Shown here: positions 1-12,200 of the stretch, one piece after another | Numbering within the stretch: position 1 is the first letter of the stretch | Layout of the letters: every line of letters begins with the position of its first letter | Assembly: GCF_032854445.1 (NCBI RefSeq) | Contig: NC_088303.1 | Span: 19,535,501 to 19,599,500 of the forward strand | DNA length: 64,000 nucleotides | Direction of reading: 5' to 3' | DNA from: Liolophura sinensis | Taxonomy: Eukaryota; Mollusca; Polyplacophora; Chitonida; Chitonidae | Position numbers and translations under genes: made by a program | Notes under the pieces: model-generated | Databases searched by the model: none | Told to the model about the DNA's origin: nothing | Seen by the model: the letters and a program-made list of their open reading frames with translations, nothing else

Positions 1-94
1 CCAGTAATATCGCCAAACTAGGTACTATGCGGCGATCGGATTTGTTTAAGATTTTGGGTAGCAAAATTACTTTAGTCCCCTTACTGGTACACAC
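1..94 (-). other. ADAMTS16/18-like: Start of ADAMTS intron 21
   Basis: The bases after the exon 21 donor (GTGTGT) up to the window edge. No further exon is visible. Confidence 0.7.
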
Positions 95-281
95 CTTTCC
101 CCAGCGTGTTGTACTTCCACTTGAACCTGAGAGGGCAGTGCAGCACGGAGCAGGTCTGATGGTGGGAGGGCTTATCTGAAGAAGGGCACATGTTGTCTGG
201 CAGCTTGTGGTATCCTGACACACTGCGACTACGACACCATACCTTTCTCTTCTTCCTCCGCTACCACAAGTCACTGAGGCA
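95..281 (-). CDS. ADAMTS16/18-like: ADAMTS exon 21: fourth TSP1 repeat, with local frame disturbance
   Basis: Acceptor AATATTCTAG, likely donor GGGAAAG then GTGTGT. The second half, in the frame expected from exon 20, reads [19 protein letters not shown], then [17 protein letters not shown] and a further [10 protein letters not shown] that begins the fifth repeat. The first 35 bases give the conserved [10 protein letters not shown] only in the next frame; in the expected frame they contain a TAG. One extra C in TGCC (near 278-281) and one missing A in the AAA run (near 244-246) would fix both ends. The alternative, continuous frame keeps [10 protein letters not shown] but destroys the downstream cysteine spacing. 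Confidence 0.85.
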
Positions 282-3200
282 CTAGAATATAATATCATGA
301 ATGACAGAATGAAAACTTAAATCAATTTAATGAAGGCATAACTACTGTAATTCTTCACCTTTTTTTCATGTTTGCAATGTATTTATTCAAGCATTTTCTG
401 AAGGCATCATTCTGTTTAGACTGATAAAATCACTTTTTGAGAAGCAATTGGGCAATCAAACCAATGTAGTTTCGTCTCCAAAATCAACGTCAAAATGTGC
501 ATAAATTGCACTAAATGCTCCATCTTTCATATGCAAAAATTGTGCAATTGCCCCATTTACAAATCCATGAATAAGTAGCTACTGATTCTACTGATTCTTG
601 GTTCCAGGAAAGTAAGATGTGATATTCAAAAGTATATTGAGAACAACAGTTAAACTTTAAACTGGCTCACAATCTGAAACCAACAATGTTCATTCATCAG
701 GCAGTGCAAAATGACCAACAACATGCATCAGATGCGAGATTGAGGAGACGGTACCCACTTTTGACCACTTGCCCGCGTGCCAGGCTGGGGGACACTCATG
801 CTGATTACACCGTCTCTTCGTCTCAGGTTTGGACTGATGATGACAGTGCTTCCTCTTCAGCCTCCTGTCATGATTCAGGCGGACTTTCTGCAAACATCTT
901 ATCTTGCGTCTCTGTTTGCCGCCCCCACAGCTCCTACTACACTCTCCCCACTCGCCAGGCTCCCACCTGAAACACAACAGAGAGGACAGAAAATTACGTC
1001 ACCATATCCAAACAGTGTTACTATTACCCAACTTTACAACACCATTGAGCGCACACGCTTTCTTGCACAAATTCGATATACTGTTTGATTAAAGGATTGA
1101 ATTAGAAATAAGCGACTCCTCATACTAACACCTCGAAATTTGTATTGCACAAGTGAAGTACAGCCATAACTGTCACAGTACTTTAATTAGTACAGACAAG
1201 CAAATAGCCATCTTCACACAAACAAGTCTGCAAGTCTGAAAGGCTGTATTGGTTATTGGAGACATTGTTGGGGAGGGGGATTCCATTTTCGTGCTGAATA
1301 TTTGCATGTAGATTTGATAACAGTGTGATTTAGTGTCATTCTTAAACATGCTCATACCCCAATGATGTCTCCTTGTTATGTTGCAGGCCTGTCTCAATGC
1401 AAACAAATTGATAGTGACGCCTTAATAAAGCACTAAGCCACAGAATCTCGACACAACGCCCCTTGCACTCAGACATGATGTCTTAATCCTTACTGGCACA
1501 TGGACCCACTCCAATCAAACGTCCAGCAGTAGGACCTTGATTCTACTGTCGTCAAACATTTGTTTTTGCCCAGGTTATCATTATGATGTCGTAATGAGAA
1601 CAGAACATTATAGGTGCAACCAATACATTGTCACATTGCCCTGGGCCCGTTTTCACAAAACACTCTTAACATTACGTTCAATTAACTACTGTGGCAACTA
1701 GTACTGTAAGCATTATAATTACGCCATCATGGTAGTTGCAAGCTTGAACATTAAGAGAGCTTTATGAAACTGGGATCTGATCTGTCACTCTACCTTGGTC
1801 TGCAGGGATGTTGGTTACAGGAGAAGATCCCAGTCTCTGGTTTAGAGGATCTATCACAGTATCGTGGATCCACCTCTTCCTGATAATCTCTGTGACAAAC
1901 AGCCTTGACTGTTTTCTGACCTGACAAATAGAAATGCACATCTTACCCTATTTCTTTTAATTTTTGGGACAACTGGTATGCTCATTTTAGCCAATATATA
2001 CATGTAATTGTAGCAGGAATATTGAGTTTCTTTTTTCTCACATGGTTAGATTATCCAATGAACAACACATTCATATCTTTCCTTTACCAAAAGGCTGGTA
2101 AAGAAATGGAATATTCTACTTTCAACACTACGAATATCTGTCCCAAAAATTAGAAGAATTAGGTATTAAAACATGCAAGTATAAGTATGAGGTATTCAAT
2201 CATGATCTTGATGATAAAATTAGAAACAAAAGAAAAAAACAGGATTTTGACAAGGCTACTATACAGCTCGCCTGTAGGAGATACAAGAATGTAAAACTTA
2301 AGCTCAATAAATAAAGTACATGTACCTAAAGTTAAACATTTACCTTATAAACATGGACTGCAAAAAGCAATATGCTGTCGTTATTCACAATAATTAACAG
2401 GCAGAGAGACTGTGGAATGATGGAATGTCCCCCTCATGTTTTTGTGCTTTTCCTGTTAGCTAAATCCCTAAGTTCAGTACATCCAGTACTTTCTGAGGCC
2501 CTTAATATTTATCGTAACATTGATCCCAATGCACATCAAGGGGAAAAGCCATAAATTTTGTAATTAATGGTAGTCAATATGCACACAGGGCATCAAACTT
2601 GAAAAAGATCTATGTACCTGACTATGGGGGAAGTTCTTGTGACATTTTACTAGCATAACGTCTATACTCCTGTAGAAATAAGAGCTATTCCAACCTTTAA
2701 TAATTAAATGTAGACTGTTTCGAATGAAAAAAATTTGTGATGAACCTCACAGACCCCTTAAGTGGTCCAAAAATCCCACTGCAGATTTTTAAACACATGA
2801 CTCCATTCACTTAATGAAAAAAATAAAAGAAAAATCTCAACTAACATGAAAATATAGTATTGAATATAGTTTTAGTGGTCTTTCCAGTTTTGACTTTGTT
2901 CATATCCTCTTTTCTTTAAATACAATATCAATACAGGGTCAATAAAATACACAAAATGAATCCTTATAACTGGCAAACTTTTAGCTCTTTTCAAACAGTG
3001 CTGTATATCAACAGCATAATCAAATTATACGCTCTTTGCATAAAAGATAAAGAACTTTAGTACCATGGTGTAATAGTGAGCTTTTCCCAGTCCTTGTAAA
3101 AGGAATGACTAGCGTAAGATTATTAGTAAGACTAATAAGTATATGAACCAGCAATGGGCTCGCTACATAATGGGCCATTACACAACAGGGTATGTCCACA

Positions 3201-6200
3201 AGGGCAGCTATTACATTGCATCTTTCCTCAGTAAATTTGCACTAACACTGTGGAGATGCAGGCATAGTGTCTTAATTTACACATTTACGACCAGCCGATA
3301 CAAAACCAGAGACCGATCAACATATCATTAATATGCAGCTTAGAATAAGTCCTAACATACAAAAGTATCAAAAAGCTTCCCATTTTTCTTCTTGTGGAAT
3401 AAAAATGTATTTGAACTACAGTTTTCCTTTGATCAGTCTAGATATTAGATAGCCAGCTGTCATGACATCAACACTGATAGCTCTCTAAACAACTTTGTAG
3501 GGGGACAAGCCCAGATAGGAGGCACTAAGCTGGTCCTATCAGGCCTATATTCCCAGTAAGTCTATCAACGAATTTAGTTTTAAAAAACAATAGTCATCAT
3601 TAGAGTAAGTTTTCATTTATCCTTTAAGAAGCCTTGACTCTGTAGTGTGACATTTAGCAGTTTACCTGAGGCACAGGGCTCGCTGCAGGCTGACACTGAC
3701 ACACTCCACCTATATGTATGAGTCTTCCTCCCCACCAAGTCCTCTGGACTTTTCACCAGGGCATACTCATAAATCACACCCGTGTTCTCTCCCTGAACCA
3801 AAATCTGGACCAACCGATACAACAAGACTCAATCAGTGATTTAGCACAGGATTTTCTACGCTGGGCTTGTTGAAAGAATATATATCTTGAATGCACATTC
3901 CCTACAAAACTCACACTTTGTTTTGGGTGATTCTTTAGATATTGGATTTATATTGTGTTATTCAGTGTAAATCCTATTGAACCATAGTGTTAGCTCCGGT
4001 CCATAGAGTTGCCTTCCTATCATTTTACTATTTCCACCTAATTTCTATTGAAATGGAGTAGCACTTTAAAACCACACTTATTATGTTACAGGGTTTCCAC
4101 CAGAAAATATATTTTGTGTTGTATGAGAGCCTGCTGACAAGCAAGTTGGATGAACAAAAATATGTGACAAAACTTACCCGTCATGGACAAAAGCCAGACG
4201 AATTACTAGCCAAGAAATCGACGGTGAACTTTTAAAACCGTGTAAGGTCTAGTTCACAAAATATGAATATGGGAACAGAGCCTTTCACCGACGTGCTCAG
4301 TGGAACGAAAATATGAGGAAACACGAGGTCACCAGCGAAAGTCAAGTGAATTATATTCGTTGACAGTTTCCTGGTCCACTGGACCATTACTTTTTTTATC
4401 TCATTACTTGGGACATATGAGTGGTAATTCCACAATATCTCACTCTTAAAGTCACACTCACAAATGTTACCACATCTTCATTTAACACAAGCAGCTATTT
4501 TTTTCACGCATGGTGCATGCGCATCTGTGGTTGACGTTTCGGTAGTTAAAAAAAAATTGCAGCCATGGTGTCAATTTCTTTTTTAAAATCATCTGGAACT
4601 TTATACTTCTACTTCCCTCTACAATCAGCTTTCAAAACAACATTGTTGCCCATTTTTGCGTGCTCAGCTGTTCTATAGATACTGAAATAACGTTGTGATA
4701 TATTTTTACATGATGTCAGATTCTCTCTAGATGTCAACATGATTGACGTACCAATTAAGGTCAATCGGGCAGACAGCACCTCGCGGTGAGTAGCTGAAAG
4801 CATACCTTCTTTTTGAGTTTATCTGAGATTTTCTGAGGAAATATGAAATAAAGATCACTGTCAATGGTTGCAAAAGTTTGCATAAATGTCTTAGCTTGCG
4901 GACAGACAATGTATTCAGTGGATTAGGATATAAAGTATTGCATATGCACCAAAACTTTTCGATGGGGTAGCTGAATACAGACAAAATGTCATAATCGAGT
5001 GCACACATCGTCCAGGCTATTGATGGGCGCAGTCTCCGTGTATCAGTATAATATAAGCTATCCTTAATTAGAGCAGATTTTCGGGCTACTAAATTACATT
5101 CGACAACGGCTTTGTGGTCTTCTGGACATTTTAAATGTGGACCAACTGTTTTCGCGTGCTTTGCATGAAAACCTATGATTGACCTTTCCGACCATTCCAG
5201 GAACATCATTTCGCACATCGAATGTTGATTTCTTGTCACAATTAAAACCATTTTCCCAAAATTATTGCCGTATAGAGGTCAGTCGAGTAGACCATCCTTG
5301 GACCAGACTTTGGGGCTATTTTAGGCCTATATGCATTCCAGCTATTACGCTGGAGCATGTTCAGCCATTAGTGCTGCATGTATTATTCTCACATGCATTA
5401 GGTCATTGGTCTCAGACACATTCATAAAAAACACAGAAATTTTCACAGGATGCAGGTATGTGACCAGTCGGTGATGTAGCAGATACACCAATGTTTGGTG
5501 AGCGTGTGAATTGGTTTGTTTGGTGCTGTGACTATTTATTACCATCAACATATCAGACTGAAAAAGACGTTTCTTTAATTTACTTTTTTTTATGCCTGAG
5601 GGGGAATTTTCGGTAGCTCTTCCAGGTGAATGGGTCCATTTACCAAATGCAAAACAGGCCTAGTGGAAACCCTGTATTAAATATCATCCAATGGTATTCA
5701 ACACTTTAAGTCTGATCCACACAAAAATATTAAAACATATATGGTATTCCTCCTAATCAGAAGTTTTTAGACAATTTTCTCAATAAAATAATGTTTTCAC
5801 AGTATGCCTTTTGACAATTTGAGTCATGCAAAGTTGTCCAGACCATAGGACATTTGTTTAACGTGTTCTCTTACCTCTAAGACTAAGTCTTCCTCCAGTG
5901 GACCAGCTGATGTTAGTGTCTCCACATCATCATAAGGTCTCTTGTACACGAATTCTGTACCCCCAAACTTGTATAAACCTGGCCATGCCACATTCCTCTG
6001 GCCGTTTAGGTAATACTGGCCATAGATGTTACGAATGGCCAGGTAATTCATGGACAATGTCTTCTCACGAATTGAAATGCTTCGGGCTTCTTTTGGCAAA
6101 ACAACGATGGGGAAGTAACCTATGGGCAGATATTTAAGACTGCATCAGATACACAACCCTTCACCGTAGTGTGTGCAGTAGGGCTGGAATGGTTAGGGTG

Positions 6201-9200
6201 TATCTCTGTGTTTCAGATGTAGTATGCATTCAGTGGATTTGAGAGGCATGAAGCATAAAGATGAGGTGTACTTCAAGTGTAGTTTGGATCTAGTGCCAGA
6301 TATATAAATTGCACATTACAAGCAAGTACGCACATCTAGTACACCAGCATCTAACTTGTGTACACCTGGTCAGGTTTGACATGTTTGGTTCATTCACAAC
6401 TACACAGGACTACGCCTTACTGTACAGTATAGACCAAACATGATTAAATGCCTGTTTTCATCTCACTCATATAATAAAAACATTCCTTGCTAATTTTACC
6501 TGGAGTGGCTTTTATTAAGACTGAAATGCTTGGCAACAACCAGTTCTTAAAACGCCCGATCCACGTTATCAATATGAGCAGTTCAGCTGGATACTCAAGC
6601 TTGGCCTAAGTTAAGATTTAATGCAGAGCAAGATTATAAAATGGAAACGTTTACACCTCAGATATTGTCAAATGATGTATACTTCCTGTCTGTTATACTG
6701 CACATCAATAAGATTAAGTGAAAAAAAATCACCTAAAAATTGCAGCTTATGTCTGATACATATATGATATAAATTGAGAAGTGACAGCTGCTGGTAATTA
6801 CGAGTCGCTCTTACTGTTTCTGAGAGGTTGTTGAGAAAATTCTCCCTTAATCATTTTACAGGTAGAGTTGTCCCCCCTGCACTCCCCACACACATCAGTC
6901 TTTGATTCAGATCCTACAATTCCATCACAGCCCACAGTCTGGAACAAAAAACCGCTTAATTAATAAACTTATATGACTGCAAATAAACTGAGCTTAGCAT
7001 CTTTTGACACTCTGTCAAGCATTGCTAGAAACTTAGCCATCCATTCATTTTTTAAAAATATATAAAATATAACTGCCACATGACTGGTAAATATACAGAT
7101 TTTAAATCTTAAAATCAGATTTTAAGATCATTTAAATCTTAAACAGATATAAACATGTATTCAGAAAAGATAAATGAAATTCAAAAAGTCCTTGTGACTA
7201 ATAAGACAGCTGAGAACAAATTACGCATGAAACCCACAGTATATCATATATTTATTCAGTTATTTCTTGGAATGTTATTTAATGCCATACTCAAAATTTT
7301 TTTCAATTATATGATGGCATTCAGTTTTAAGGGTGAGGGTAACTGAGGTGCTGGGGTATAAGCCATTTACCTTGATGTTAATTACTGACAAGCTTTCCCA
7401 GTTGTGACACCACAAATTAGACTGCCCACTTACCCTCACCAAAGGCACCCCAAAACAAATGAGACAGGGGAATCTCAGAGAGCAATTTCCCTGTCCAAAA
7501 CCAGGATTGAACCTTCACTTTGTGTAAGTTTTAGTTTGGAGTTGCATGTCATACTCACTGAATACTGTTTCCCTTTACCGTATACATTGTACACCTACAA
7601 TACAAAATGATACCAGCTAATACAACAGATGCTTGGCTCACCTGGCATTTGCCTCCCACACAAATCTCATTAGGGACAGTGCTACACTTCATGCCATCTA
7701 CAGCAGCCAGTTTCAGAGTAAAGATGTATGTTCGTGTCTCAGCTTTACAGTACATCTTACAAGGCTCTTCCGCTGTCAAATATATGCAGGCAAAGAGGCT
7801 AAAATAACACAGTTACTAAAAGCAAGAAGGTAATGACCGTATATGACTCCTGCTATTACAGATAAAAGCTTTATTATAATTTTTAAAATCTTTATTACAA
7901 AAACCTTTGACACATGTTCTTCATATTAATTCACATAAAGTGAAATTATAATATTATAGTGAATGCACCTCTCCTCATGCTTCATTACAACATGCCCTTC
8001 AGGATAAAATGGTCACAAATATGTCCGCCAAATTTTTCAGAAATCTGTTGTTTTACACACATCTGTTTGTATACTCAAAAGTATACGAAACCTTCAGATT
8101 TTGCAATCAGAAGCTACTCAGATAATATCATGTAATCAATCAATAAAAATCATGATATTATGTTGATCTGGTTCACACTTAACATCCAGTATCAGACTAT
8201 GTCTGTTCCTATATTACACCTGTCACAGGCAACCAGTCATGTCAGTAGCTAACTTAATCATAATATAGTATGCAGTTTTGTCCCCCAACAACATAGTAAT
8301 GAGGAGGCAGCATTGTATATCCTTTTACATGTTGATGAATGTCTTACTAACAGTGTATTTTGAAACTGTTAATCACCAGAACTTAGTTTCTCAATACACT
8401 GTACATACAGGTACATGTATAGTCATATATACACCTAGGTTCCATCCCACACAGTATTGCAGAGCAGACGTTTTTACATACACAATTACAACCATATTTC
8501 ACATCTTAACTACATGTATAATTACAGTCAGCACTTCACTGTGTGTGTTGGGGGCTGGGGGCCTAGTCTCATACCTACACTTATACAACTGAATGTTTGG
8601 GGTCCAGTGAAGCAGCCAGCCCTGGAAAGGCTTGGCATTGTAAGATCGGCACTGCTGAGCTGACATGTCAGTCTCCCCTTCTATGCAGGCCTGCAGGGAA
8701 AGAATTATCATTTTGAGAACAGCAATGCTGTACAATGTAATGTTTAAATGATAATCAAAGTGTTGTAAAGTGTTTTACTCTTAGAAATTAAATACTGTAC
8801 ACATTTCATTACTTCAACCCAATATAAACATCGAGAAGTCTACTGGTAGGAGGTCTCATGTATAACCACGTGAAAAACAGATCCATACACCTAACTTGTG
8901 CTGGTAATTCCTGCTGAAGAACACTATGACAATCTATTAAATAAAAATTGAAAAAAAAAAAAAAAACATTGAAGGATGTACACGCATTTCATATAAAGCA
9001 TTTTTGGCTAAAAACAAATTTACATAAATATATAAAATATACCAGTTTTTGGAACTAAAAGCAGTACCAAGTGATTCAACTATGTACAGCCAGCCTCTCA
9101 TCTTACCTCAGTGTTACAGATTTTGTGTACTTTGTGTGGGCCTTGACACCGATGGCCTCCATACTGTGCCCTGCAATAACAAACACCTGAATTAACCTAG

Positions 9201-12200
9201 GCTCACCCCCCTGTATTCACATTTTCTGGAGACAATAAAATACATGTAGGAAGCAATACTTGGACCATTTTAGTAGTAAATTAATCCATATTCATGATGG
9301 GTATTTAACAGTTGGCAATATTTCATATATTTGACAATATTCAGCTCAGTCATTATAAATCACCCATTTTAATTTATCATAAAGAATAGATACAAGTATA
9401 TCAAATGAAGGCTGACATTGCCGTGATTTGCAAACTATGACAATCAGTGAGGGTGACTTACAATGGTTTATTGCATAGTCTCTCCTTAAAGCGAGTCCCA
9501 CCACCACAGGTTCTGGAGCACTCTGTCCACCGGGACCATTGGGACCAGCCACCATGGATGGGGCGGGGACCCTCAGGCCCAAACCTCACACACTTCCCTC
9601 CACGACACCACTGAAACAGAGAACTTTGTCTATGTACACCATGGAAGGGTAAGAACCTCAGGCCCAAACCTCATACACTTCCCTCCACGACACCACTGAA
9701 ACAGTAAACTTCATCTATGTACACCATGGACGGGGTACACCACTGAAACAGAGAACTTCATCTATGTACACCATGGAAGGAGTAAGAACCTCAGGCCCAA
9801 ACCTCACACACTGCCCTCCACGACACCACTGAAACAGAAAACTTCATCTATGTACACCATGGAAGGGCTAAGGACCTCAGGCCCAAATCTCACACGCTTC
9901 CCTCCATGACACCACTGAAACAGAGAACTTTGTCTATATACACCATGGAAGGGGTAACGACCTCAAACCCAAACCTCATACACTTCCCTCCAAGACACCA
10001 CTGAAACAGAGAAGTTCATCTAAGTACACCATGGAAGGGCTAAGGACCTCAGGCCCAAACCTCATACTTCCCTCCACGACACCACTGAAACAGAGAACTT
10101 CATCTCTGTACACCATGGAAGGGCTAAGGACCTCAGGCCCAAACCTCATACACTTCCCTCCAAGACACCACTGAAACAGAGAACTTCATCTAAGTACACC
10201 ATGGAAGGGCTAAGGACCTCAGGCCCAAACCTCACACACTTCCCTCCACGACACCACTGAAACAGAAAACTTCATCTATGTACACCATGGAAGGGCTAAG
10301 GACCTCAGGCCCAAACCTCATACACTTCCCTCCACGACACCACTGAAACAGAAAACTTCATCTAAGTACACCATGGAAGGGGTAAGGACCTCAAGCCCAA
10401 ACCTCACACACTTCCCTCCATGACACCACTGAAACAGACAACTTCATCTAAGTACACCATGGAAGGGGTAAGGACCTCAAGCCCAAACCTCACACACTTC
10501 CCTCCAAGACACCACTGAAACAGAAAACTTCATCTATGTACACCATGGAAGGAGTACAGACCTCAGGCCCAAACCTCACACACTTCCCTCCACAATACCA
10601 CTGACACAGAGAGATTCATCTACAGTATGTACACATGTGTATAACATCAGCCATTAACCTCACACGCACTCTTTCCTCTACAGTGCGAATAAAATCCATG
10701 AAAATAGAACCAAAAATTAACTTGTACACCCATCATTCTCAAACAACCCACACTCCACTCCACAACACCACAGAAAATGAGTACAGATGAGATGATTAAA
10801 CAGTACAAACAATTTTGTATCACAAGACACACCATACATATTTAGAAATTTCCATACTTATATTTAGCATTATAATCCACATTTATATTCACATCATAAT
10901 CCACAGAGAAAAAAATCATGTACATTTACATTTATTCATGCATATGTAAAAATCTTGCTGCTTTATAATTGCACAAAGGGGTTAAGACATTCAAAGGGCA
11001 AGCCTGGAAGCCATGTTCTTTAATGCTTTCCACATTCCTGAAGAAGCAGAGGGAGAGAGCTGCTGAAAAAATACTGATAAACATGTACTTGTAAGAACAC
11101 ACTCAAAATCAGTCAGCATGTTTCGTAGGTTACAACTGTCATATCAGGCCTACGTCAAACTTAACCCAGAAGAAAAAGTGAAATCCATGTACACTGGACC
11201 CGATGAAATGCTGTTTCATACAAATGGCACAGTAACCATGTTAGAAGAATCTGGCATTTCTGTCACAGGATTAAATGGGAAAATTAACTGCCACTTGACT
11301 TATATTAAAAATGAAAGTTCTAATGAAATTCAAGACCTTTGTATCTTTAGCTGCCCGCACTTCAATTATCAACGCCTTCTCACAGCTTACACCACAAGGT
11401 TACCAAAAGATAAACAAACTCATGTCACATATCAAGTCATAATTGATCTGGCACATGGGCTTTGGAAAAAAGGGAACTTGCTCTGGATAAGAATCTGTAT
11501 AAAGGTTGTGCTGGCATGATACTGGGCTGACACTAATCAAGGTGTTGAAGTCTTGGTTGTAAGGTCTTTACGTTTGATATTCACTGTGACAACATTTCCT
11601 TGCACCACAAACTTACTCTGTTAGATCACAGAGTCACTCTTAATTCCCACCAGTCAGGCACAACTATAACATAAATCAAGCTACAGGGAGGCCAGGCAGC
11701 ATTTTTGCCACATGCAGCTCTAAAATGAAGCAAGTCCCTGGCCTGATGTACATTTCTGTGTACTTCTTACTAGGAAGTTACTGAAATGAAGGCACAGATT
11801 TTACCCAGACCATAATTATTAAGTGCATGTTTTTTTTTTTTCAATTTCTGTTTTTCTCTCACAAATTCATTTTCATTTTTTCTGACAAGCTGTTGTCTCT
11901 CTCAGAATGACCTATCACACATTAGTATTGGAATAACTTAAACATTGTCAAACTTCAGGATACCAAGCAATATTTGAAGTTATTAAATATCTTAATTAAG
12001 ATGACCAACCTTAACTGACAACTACAGTTCACTCTCAATAGGTTATCCAGAAATAACAGGCACAGGGAAACCACTATTAGCACACATTATCAATCAATCA
12101 TAATCAATCCCGAACGTGCAACACTGGCAGACATGGTTCAACTTCTGAGTTGCATTTATCATGCATGAAAAAAGAAAGATTTGTATACATGTAAATTAGT

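Larger units (their letters stand above)
3805..5874 (-). other. ADAMTS intron 17
   Basis: 2.07 kb. Most of it (4089-5676) is bounded by inverted CAGGGTTTCCAC ends and is listed as an hAT-like element; the flanks contain nothing recognised. Confidence 0.85.

Noticed and set aside
690-977. Single uninterrupted minus-strand protein from 977 to 690
   Set aside because: Only 966-759 is exon; the sequence beyond TGGTCAAAA runs into the GTGGGT donor and intron, so the tail ending HFALPDE is intronic.
686-1092. Plus-strand frames opposite exon 20
   Set aside because: Shadows of the minus-strand TSP1 exon.
9575-10640. CRISPR-like array
   Set aside because: Units are contiguous 86-bp minisatellite copies with no unique spacers, in a eukaryotic intron.
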